A stretch of DNA of 6,538 nt from Pseudomonadales bacterium (GTDB lineage Bacteria > Pseudomonadota > Gammaproteobacteria > Steroidobacterales > Steroidobacteraceae): the NCBI GenBank assembly GCA_020442965.1, contig JAGRJB010000143.1, positions 1-6,538 on the forward strand. Reading direction: 5' to 3'. Numbering within the stretch: position 1 is the first letter of the stretch; every line of letters begins with the position of its first letter. Positions 1 to 5,146 of this stretch are shown piece by piece. The notes beneath the pieces are model-generated. The model had not been told where the DNA came from. It saw only the letters and a list, made by a program, of their open reading frames with translations, and did no database searches. The position numbers and the translations under genes are program-made.

Positions 1-27
1 GTGCTCTACCAACTGAGCTACGTGGGC
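1..27 (-). tRNA. tRNA 5' part, probably tRNA-Thr(GGT), cut by window edge
   Basis: Read on the minus strand, this is the first 27 nt of a tRNA: a 7-nt acceptor strand (GCCCACG), the U8-A9 pair and a canonical D arm with GCTC, AGTTGGTA and GAGC. The anticodon lies outside the window, so the identity is not seen directly. Thr(GGT) is inferred because the order Tyr(GTA)-Gly(TCC)-Thr(GGT)-tufB is conserved in many gammaproteobacteria and the first two members are present here in that order. A 77-nt spacer separates it from tRNA-Gly, and it should belong to the same transcript. Confidence 0.8.
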
Positions 28-104
28 ATCTTGTTAGCAGCTTGCCACTCGCCCGCCGCAGCCATCCCCCATCCAAGTCAACCCCCCCCCGCCAAACCCG
101 AACC

Positions 105-178
<74 letters not shown>

Positions 179-264
179 CGATGCCGCTGCTAACCACTAC
201 CCCAAAGTTCCATTCTGGCCGGTCTGCGTGATCCTCCGTCGGCGCACCAGTTAGCTCGAATCGA

Positions 265-283
265 GGTTGCGAAACGCGCAACC
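265..283 (-). other. hairpin in the tRNA-Tyr/tRNA-Gly spacer
   Basis: A perfect 7-bp stem (GGTTGCG pairing with CGCAACC) with a 5-nt loop lies in the 120-nt spacer between tRNA-Tyr and tRNA-Gly. There is no T run after it on the minus strand, so it is unlikely to terminate transcription. In the precursor RNA it would be a stable element 15 nt after the tRNA-Tyr CCA and could mark the spacer for processing. That role is inference; only the pairing is seen. Confidence 0.4.
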
Positions 284-298
284 GAAGGACCCCGCTCG

Positions 299-384
299 TG
301 GTGGAGGGGGTAGGATTCGAACCTACGAAGGCGTAAGCCGGCAGATTTACAGTCTGCTCCCGTTGGCCGCTTGGGTACCCCTCC
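299..384 (-). tRNA. tRNA-Tyr(GTA)
   Basis: This is a complete 86-nt class II tRNA on the minus strand with an encoded 3' CCA (299-301). The acceptor GGAGGGG pairs with CCCCTCC and the discriminator is A. The anticodon stem GCAGA/TCTGC encloses the loop CTGTAAA, giving anticodon GTA. The extended variable arm expected of bacterial tRNA-Tyr follows (CGGCTTACGCC region), and then a T arm GTAGG-TTCGAAT-CCTAC. It is the promoter-proximal gene of the cluster; its 5' end lies about 11-12 nt after the predicted transcription start. Confidence 0.97.
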
Positions 385-402
385 GCGAAAAACGAGCCGC
401 GT

Positions 403-431
403 ATTCTGATTTCCGGCTGCAAGCGTGTCAA
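403..431 (-). promoter_or_regulatory. sigma70-type promoter of the tRNA operon
   Basis: On the minus strand a perfect -35 box TTGACA (426-431) is followed, after exactly 17 nt, by a -10 box CAGAAT (403-408, one mismatch to TATAAT at each of its first and third bases). Transcription should start near 395-397, just before the tRNA-Tyr 5' end. The stretch between the -10 box and the start is GC-rich (ACGCGGC). Such a discriminator is typical of stable-RNA promoters subject to stringent control by ppGpp/DksA; applying that here is inference. Confidence 0.8.
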
Positions 432-453
432 TGAGGGTGGCAAGGTATTTGCT

Positions 454-501
454 GGCGATCGAAGGGCGGCGTGCGGCGCCGGGCTCCCGGCGTCGATCGC
501 C
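454..501. repeat. imperfect inverted repeat upstream of the tRNA promoter
   Basis: A perfect 9-bp outer arm pair (GGCGATCGA at 454-462, TCGATCGCC at 493-501) encloses an inner pair CGCCGGG/CCCGGCG (477-492), so nested stems could form on either strand. It lies about 22 bp upstream of the tRNA -35 box and 168 bp beyond the deacylase stop codon. It has no T run in either direction, so it is not a classical intrinsic terminator. It might still help end the deacylase transcript or bind a protein; neither is shown. Confidence 0.45.
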
Positions 502-510
502 AAATCGGCT

Positions 511-550
511 CCCGATGGCGCCCGTCGGCGCCCGTCGGCGCCCGCAGGTG
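511..550. repeat. 10-bp direct tandem repeat, four units
   Basis: Four consecutive 10-bp units lie in the intergenic gap: cccgatggcg, cccgtcggcg, cccgtcggcg and cccgcaggtg. The period is exact from 518 to 544 (about 2.7 identical copies) and degenerates at both ends. A 10-bp period would put repeated contacts on one face of the helix, but it is also a common product of replication slippage in GC-rich DNA. No coding frame is supported here. Confidence 0.7.
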
Positions 551-668
551 CAGTTGGCCGTACCGCCCAGGCTCGAGATTGCCGCGACCGCTGTCAACGG
601 AACGATTATAGACGCTATTTCAATGCTTTTAGCTTCGTATTCGCAGGAGTTCTGCGCGAATGATGCGT

Positions 669-2414
669 CTAGCCCGCTGCCCGTGGCATGCCCTCGGCCC
701 CGATCCGGGAGCTCCCGGAACCGGTATGCCCAGGTCCCCTTACAAAACGCCCCGATCGTACGCCCGTGAACGCGCCGTCTCGCAATACGATCTCGCCATT
801 GACCAACACGCTGATCACGCCGCTGGCGACGCGGCGTGAATCGCTCAGCGTCGCGTGGTCCGCGACACGCGCCGGGTCGAACAGCACCAGATCCGCGTAA
901 CCGCCGGGCACGATGCGGCCGCGATCGCGCAGCTTGAAACGATCAGCCGGCAGGCTCGTGATGCGGCGGATTGCCTCCGGCAGGCTCACGACGCGCTGGT
1001 CGCGCACGTAACGACCCAGAAATCGCGCGAACGCGCCGCTGGCACGTGGGTGCGAATGGTACTCCCCCGCACCATCTTGCGGCCCCAGCGATTCGGCATC
1101 GGAACACAGCGACACCCATGGCAATCGCAACTGCCGGCTGACGTTGCGCTCGGCCATCAACTCGAACGCGGCGGTGACGCGACTGCGATCCGCCAGCACC
1201 AGCTCGATGATCGCCTGTTCAGGCGACTCGCCGCGCTGTGCGGCAACGCGGGCGAGTGACAATCCGTTGAATCGCCGCAGCCGCGGGTTGGTGAGACCCA
1301 GCAGCGTGACGCGCTCGGCGCTCCCGGCGGCGTGATACAGATTTTCCCAACCATCGCCGGGCCCGGCAATTTCCGCTAACAACCGCGCACGGTGGGCTGG
1401 GTCCGCCAGACGCGCGAACCAGCGGTCGCTGCCGCCATCTTGCACCCAGGGCGGCATCGCGGCATCGAGTCCAGTCGCGGCGGAGGTGTAGGGATACATG
1501 TTAGCGCCGATCTTCACGCCGGACGCCTGCGCGGCTTCTACGCATGCGATCGCCGCATCGAGCCGATGCCAGTTATCGCGCCCGGCAGCCTTCAGGTGAT
1601 AGATCTCGGCGTGCTGTCCGGTGGCACGCGCAACGTCGATGACTTCTTGCACTGCAGCAACGAGCCCGCGTGTTTCGCTGCGTATGTGGCTGCAATAGGC
1701 GCCGCCGAATTCAGCGGCCGCTTGCGCCAGGGCCAACAGTTCCGCGTGGCTCGCCGAGGACGCCGGCGAATAGATGAGCGCCGATCCTACGCCGAGCGCG
1801 CCTTCGCGCATCGCATCGCGGACCAATGCACACATCGCCGCGATCTCGTGGCCGGTCGCCGCCCGGTTGGCGTAGCCCATGACATGCACGCGGACGGTCG
1901 TTGCACCGACCATCGATGCAACGTTCGGCACCACCCCACGGCGTTCGAGGCGCTCGAGATACTCACCGAGGGTGCTCCAGTCTACATCGAGCCGCTGCTG
2001 TTGCAGGCGTGCTGCCAGGCTGCCGCGCATCGCGGTCGTTAGCGGGCCCATCGACACGCCTTCGCCGAACACTTCGAGCGTGACACCTTGCCGCACGTCA
2101 CTCGCGGCGGTCGGGTCGGCGAGTAGCGATTCGGTCGCCCAGGACAGCGAATTGATGAAGCCGGGTGCCAGCGCGAGCCCGTCCGCCGCGATCGATTGCC
2201 GCGCGGTGCAATGGCTGAGATCTCCGATCGCCGCGATGCGCGCACCCCGCACGCCGACATCGGCGACGTACGGCTCAGCGCCCGAGCCATCGTAGATGGT
2301 CGCGCGGCGCACGAGCACCTGAAAGTCAGTCGGCGAGAATCCGCTGCGTTGGCCACGATAGGCGGCGGCGAACACCGTGCCCCAGAACAAACGCTTGGCG
2401 CGACGCCAGACCAT
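669..2414 (-). CDS. amidohydrolase, N-acyl-D-amino-acid deacylase family, altered metal site
   Basis: The 581-residue protein belongs to the amidohydrolase family containing D-aminoacylases, which hydrolyse N-acyl-D-amino acids. It begins with a small beta domain (about 31-80, V-R-R-A-T-I-Y-D-G-S-G), continues with a TIM barrel and ends with the usual A-D-L-V-L-F-D-P return to the beta domain. Family marks include P84-G-F-I, S-H-I-R-S-E (H243), Y-H-L-K (H273), S-D-A-E (D439) and H-P-R-A-S-G-A-F. H243 and H273 are 30 residues apart, exactly like ligands H220 and H250 of Alcaligenes D-aminoacylase. However, the HxH after PGF reads L90-S-W92, and the expected cysteine falls on G119, beside E118. 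The true substrate is therefore uncertain. No convincing signal peptide is seen, although residues 1-18 are basic and then hydrophobic. The ATG is 3 nt after the rluB stop with a poor ribosome site, which suggests coupling. Confidence 0.85.
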   Translation of the reverse strand: MVWRRAKRLFWGTVFAAAYRGQRSGFSPTDFQVLVRRATIYDGSGAEPYVADVGVRGARIAAIGDLSHCTARQSIAADGLALAPGFINSLSWATESLLADPTAASDVRQGVTLEVFGEGVSMGPLTTAMRGSLAARLQQQRLDVDWSTLGEYLERLERRGVVPNVASMVGATTVRVHVMGYANRAATGHEIAAMCALVRDAMREGALGVGSALIYSPASSASHAELLALAQAAAEFGGAYCSHIRSETRGLVAAVQEVIDVARATGQHAEIYHLKAAGRDNWHRLDAAIACVEAAQASGVKIGANMYPYTSAATGLDAAMPPWVQDGGSDRWFARLADPAHRARLLAEIAGPGDGWENLYHAAGSAERVTLLGLTNPRLRRFNGLSLARVAAQRGESPEQAIIELVLADRSRVTAAFELMAERNVSRQLRLPWVSLCSDAESLGPQDGAGEYHSHPRASGAFARFLGRYVRDQRVVSLPEAIRRITSLPADRFKLRDRGRIVPGGYADLVLFDPARVADHATLSDSRRVASGVISVLVNGEIVLRDGAFTGVRSGRFVRGPGHTGSGSSRIGAEGMPRAAG

Positions 2415-2417
2415 GGA

Positions 2418-3143
2418 TCAATCTTGCGACAGGACCGATGGGTCTGCATAGTGAAACGCGCCGGGCACCGCATCCCGAGCCAGCCTGATCGGCCCGAAGC
2501 GAATTCGTGTCAGCCGACTGACTTCGAAACCCACCGCCGACCACAGGCGCCGCACTTCGCGATTGCGCCCTTCGTGCAAGGTGACGCGAAACCAGGCGTG
2601 ACTGCCGGAGGCTGAATCGCGCTCGATTCGGTCGAATCGAGCCGGCCCGTCGTCGAGCTGGATCCCGGTGAGTAGCCGCTGCAAGCAGGGCTCGTCGGGC
2701 AGCCCGCGCACACGGACGAGGTACTCGCGCTCGACTTCACTCGATGGATGCATCAGGCGATGGGCAAGCTCGCCGTCAGTCGTGAACAGCAGCACACCCG
2801 CGGTGTGCACGTCGAGCCTACCGACGACGATCCAGCGACCCGCGCGCGGCTCGGGCAGGCGATCGAACACGGTCGGACGGCCCTGTGGATCGCGGCGCGT
2901 AGTTACTTCACCAACCGGCTTGTTATATACCAACAGCTCGTGCCGCTTGGCGGCAACGCCTAACGACAAGACACGATCATCCAGCCGCACCTGATCGCCG
3001 GGGCGCGCACGCATGCCAAGCTCGGCCAGCTTGCCGTTGACCGTGATCCGTCCCGCGCGTATCCAATCCTCGATGGTGCGGCGCGAGCCGTGACCGGCCG
3101 CGGCTAACAACTTCTGCAGGCGCTCTGCTGGCAGGTCGGTCAT
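2418..3143 (-). CDS. rluB: RluB-type 23S rRNA pseudouridine synthase
   Basis: This 241-residue protein is an RsuA/RluB-family pseudouridine synthase. RluB isomerises one uridine (U2605 in E. coli numbering) of 23S rRNA in the peptidyl-transferase region. An N-terminal S4 RNA-binding domain spans about residues 7-54 (A-G-H-G-S-R-R). It is followed by Y-N-K-P, D-P-Q-G-R-P-T-V-F-D-R-L-P and the catalytic motif G-R-L-D111-V-H-T-A-G, and later E-G-R-N-R-E-V-R-R-L. The D-P-x-G-R-P-T-V-F-D-R-L-P and L-M-H-P-S segments match RluB better than RsuA or RluE. It is shorter than E. coli RluB (about 290) because it lacks the basic, low-complexity C-terminal tail. Its ATG overlaps the stop of the upstream regulator (ATGA), so the two are probably translationally coupled. 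Confidence 0.93.
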   Translation of the reverse strand: MTDLPAERLQKLLAAAGHGSRRTIEDWIRAGRITVNGKLAELGMRARPGDQVRLDDRVLSLGVAAKRHELLVYNKPVGEVTTRRDPQGRPTVFDRLPEPRAGRWIVVGRLDVHTAGVLLFTTDGELAHRLMHPSSEVEREYLVRVRGLPDEPCLQRLLTGIQLDDGPARFDRIERDSASGSHAWFRVTLHEGRNREVRRLWSAVGFEVSRLTRIRFGPIRLARDAVPGAFHYADPSVLSQD

Positions 3144-4120
3144 CGCACCGGTAACACCAGACGCCGAAACAGCTCCGGGATACGCGTCGGATCGACGCTC
3201 GCCCGGTCGATCAAGCGGCGGCTGAGATGTGGCCCGAAGAACGCCAGGAAATCGTAAGTGTGCTCGCGCAGACGTGTACCACGTCGGAACCCGACCCAGG
3301 TGGTGTGGATCGGAAACAGATGTGCAGCGTCGAGGGCGACGAGATCGCTGTCCTCGCGTGGATCGAGTGCGACGCTTGCGACAATGCCAACGCCCAAACC
3401 CAGGCGCACGTAGGTCTTGATCACATCCGAGTCGCGAGCGGTCAGCGCGATCTTGGGGCTGAGATCGGCACGTGCGAAGATCTGCTGCAGCGAGGATTGC
3501 CCCGAAAAGCTGAACACGTACGTCACCAGCGGGAACGCGGCGAGCTGCGCGAGCGTCAATCGGGCAGAGCGCGTCAGCGGGTGCTTGCGCGGCACGACCA
3601 CCTGCCGATGCCAGCGATAGACCGGCAACAAGACCATGTCATTGAACAGCGCTTCAGACCCGGTCGCGATTGCGAGCTGGACGCGATCCGCCGCGACCAT
3701 TTCGGCGATCTGCTCGCTCGTACCCTGGTGCAGGTTCAGATCGACGCTCGGATGATGCCGCCGAAACTCAGTGATCACAGGCGGCAGCACATAGCGCGCC
3801 TGCGTGTGCGTGGTCGCGAGCGACAGACTGCCCGATTCGTCGCCCGCGACATCCTGCGCCAGCGCCGTGAGACTGTTGAATTCGGCGACCGCGCGCTGCG
3901 CCGCATCAAGCAGTTGCTCGCCTTCCGGCGTCACTCTCGTCAGCGCACGCCCTTGGCGTACGAACAGATCGAAGCCGAGCGTGTGCTCCAGTGCCTTGAG
4001 CGCGCGGCTGATCGCCGGTTGCGAGACACCCAGCGCCTGCGCAGCGCTGGTCACAGACAAGCCGTTGCGCGCCACCGCGAGCGCAAAACGCCATTGTTGC
4101 AGATTCGTTTCACCGCTCAT
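3140..4120 (-). CDS. cysB: CysB-like LysR-family transcriptional regulator
   Basis: This 326-residue regulator, counted from the ATG at 4118-4120, is close in length and sequence to E. coli CysB (324), which activates sulfate and cysteine genes with N-acetylserine as inducer. An N-terminal winged helix-turn-helix (about 7-65; A-L-G-V-S-Q-P-A-I-S-R-A-L) is followed by the inducer-binding domain. The CysB signature A-T-T-H-T-Q-A-R-Y lies at 102-110; its T104, T106 and Q107 correspond to ligand-contacting residues in enteric CysB. D-S-D-V-I-K-T-Y-V-R-L-G-L-G-V-G is also nearly identical to CysB. A TTG at 4139-4141 would add seven residues, but the ATG fits the family start better. No clear ribosome site precedes either. 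It is divergent from cysteine synthase, supporting a role in local control. A Cbl-like paralogue remains possible. Confidence 0.9.
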   Translation of the reverse strand: MSGETNLQQWRFALAVARNGLSVTSAAQALGVSQPAISRALKALEHTLGFDLFVRQGRALTRVTPEGEQLLDAAQRAVAEFNSLTALAQDVAGDESGSLSLATTHTQARYVLPPVITEFRRHHPSVDLNLHQGTSEQIAEMVAADRVQLAIATGSEALFNDMVLLPVYRWHRQVVVPRKHPLTRSARLTLAQLAAFPLVTYVFSFSGQSSLQQIFARADLSPKIALTARDSDVIKTYVRLGLGVGIVASVALDPREDSDLVALDAAHLFPIHTTWVGFRRGTRLREHTYDFLAFFGPHLSRRLIDRASVDPTRIPELFRRLVLPVR

Positions 4121-4134
4121 TTGTGCAGGGTATG

Positions 4135-4149
4135 ATAACAAAATGTTAT
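4135..4149. promoter_or_regulatory. candidate LysR-type operator between cysB and cysK
   Basis: Inverted arms ATAACA and TGTTAT are separated by AAA, and the inner part has the T-N11-A spacing (T4136, A4148) typical of LysR-family binding sites. It lies in the 84-bp divergent region, 14 bp upstream of the cysB ATG and about 55 bp upstream of cysK. It overlaps TATAAG (4147-4152), a possible cysK -10 box, and adjoins TATCAT (4132-4137, minus strand), a possible cysB -10 box; neither has a good -35 partner. The location fits autoregulation plus control of the cysteine genes, by inference. Confidence 0.55.
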
Positions 4150-4170
4150 AAGAATATGCCGACTCCGATG

Positions 4171-4182
4171 GCGCACGTGCGC
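4171..4182. promoter_or_regulatory. 12-bp perfect palindrome upstream of cysK
   Basis: GCGCACGTGCGC is a perfect 12-bp palindrome whose right end lies 22 bp before the cysK ATG. If cysK transcription starts downstream of TATAAG, this would sit at or just after the start site, a position suited to a repressor or to a small leader hairpin. A protein partner is not identifiable from sequence, and GC-rich palindromes of this size do arise by chance. Confidence 0.3.
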
Positions 4183-4204
4183 GTTGGTCGCTTACAGTAG
4201 CGGC

Positions 4205-5146
4205 ATGATTTATGACAGCATTCTAGGCACTATCGGCCGCACGCCGATTGTCCGAATAAACCGCCTCGCACCCGAGCACGTTACGATGTTCGTGAAGTGC
4301 GAGTATTTCAATCCAATGCACTCGGTGAAGGACCGACTGGCGATCGGCATCATCGAAGACGCTGAACGCCGCGGCCAGCTGAAGCCGGGCCAGACCGTCG
4401 TTGAGGCGACATCGGGCAACACCGGTATCGCTCTCGCAATGGTGTGCGCCGCCAAAGGTTACCCGTTCGTCGCGGTGATGACCGAAACCTTCTCGATCGA
4501 GCGTCGCAAGATCATGCGGATGTTAGGCGGCAAAGTCATCCTGACGCCCGCCGCCGCACGCGGGCAAGGTATGGTTGACAAGGCAGCGGAACTGGCCAAG
4601 AAGCACGGCTGGTTCCTGGCGCGCCAGTTCGAGAACCCCGCCAATCCTGCCTATCACCGCAACACCACGGGACCCGAGATCCTCGCCGATTTCGTCGGCA
4701 AGAGGCTCGATTTCTTCGTCAGCGGGTGGGGTACCGGCGGCACGCTCACAGGTGCCGGCGAGATGATCAAGCTGGCGCGTCCGGAGGTGCAAGTCGTTGC
4801 CACCGAGCCCGAATCGGCCCAGTTGTTAGCGGGGAAGCCATGGGCTCCCCACAAGATCCAGGGCTGGACACCGGACTTCCTGCCCGCGGTTCTCAATCGC
4901 GACATCGCCGATCGTATCGTGCCGGTCAACGATACGGAGGCGATCGAAACCGCGCGCAAATTGGCGCGCAACGAAGGCATCTTCTGCGGCATCTCCTCGG
5001 GCGCGACGTTTGCGGCGGCTTTGAAGGTTGCGCGTGAGGCGCCACGCGGGAGCGTGGTACTGGCGGTGCTCCCCGATACGGGCGAGCGCTATCTCTCCAC
5101 ACCCTTGTTCGAGGGAATTGCGGACGGCGGCGATCCGGAACCATGA
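4205..5146 (+). CDS. cysK: cysteine synthase (O-acyl-L-serine sulfhydrylase), CysK type
   Basis: The 313-residue PLP enzyme of fold type II replaces the acyl group of an O-acylserine with sulfide to give L-cysteine in the cytoplasm. The PLP lysine is K42 (H-S-V-K-D-R). The substrate loop T-S-G-N-T-G is at 69-74, the phosphate-binding G-T-G-G-T at 176-180, P-H-K-I-Q-G at 215-220, G-I-S-S-G-A at 262-267 and T-G-E-R-Y-L-S-T near 292-299. Length and the G-T-G-G-T and P-H-K-I-Q-G motifs favour CysK over CysM. I chose ATG 4205 because it begins at the family N terminus; an upstream TTG (4184) adds seven unlikely residues. The ribosome site is weak. The stop overlaps the next start as ATGA. With a probable serine O-succinyltransferase next door, its natural substrate may be O-succinylserine rather than O-acetylserine; that is inference. 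Confidence 0.93.
   Translation: MIYDSILGTIGRTPIVRINRLAPEHVTMFVKCEYFNPMHSVKDRLAIGIIEDAERRGQLKPGQTVVEATSGNTGIALAMVCAAKGYPFVAVMTETFSIERRKIMRMLGGKVILTPAAARGQGMVDKAAELAKKHGWFLARQFENPANPAYHRNTTGPEILADFVGKRLDFFVSGWGTGGTLTGAGEMIKLARPEVQVVATEPESAQLLAGKPWAPHKIQGWTPDFLPAVLNRDIADRIVPVNDTEAIETARKLARNEGIFCGISSGATFAAALKVAREAPRGSVVLAVLPDTGERYLSTPLFEGIADGGDPEP

Noticed and set aside
592..597. A second minus-strand TTGACA box as a -35 element for another promoter.
   Set aside because: No acceptable -10 hexamer occurs 16-18 nt downstream; the bases there are GC-rich (around GAGCCT).
642..656. The hairpin CGCAG-GAGTT-CTGCG after the deacylase stop as an intrinsic terminator.
   Set aside because: The stem is only 5 bp and no T tract follows it on the minus strand, so it cannot be called a terminator.
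704..719. A perfect 16-bp palindrome, TCCGGGAGCTCCCGGA, as a possible terminator of the deacylase gene.
   Set aside because: It lies within the last codons of the coding sequence, has no T run after it on the minus strand, and can loop only by opening central pairs. It is probably incidental to Gly/Ser/Arg codons.
425..769. A 114-codon plus-strand open frame in the gap between tRNA-Tyr and the deacylase gene.
   Set aside because: It has low-complexity Arg/Pro/Ser content, no ribosome site, begins on top of the tRNA -35 box, and its 3' part runs antisense through the deacylase C terminus. It resembles no family I recognise.
1392..2042. A 216-codon plus-strand open frame inside the deacylase gene.
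   Set aside because: It is antisense to conserved barrel motifs of the deacylase, including H243 and H273, and has no domain signature of its own.
3227..4135. A 302-codon plus-strand open frame antisense to the cysB-like gene.
   Set aside because: It is explained as a shadow of the GC-rich CysB coding frame. The minus-strand product matches CysB along its whole length, while this one is Arg/Gln-rich with no recognisable motif.
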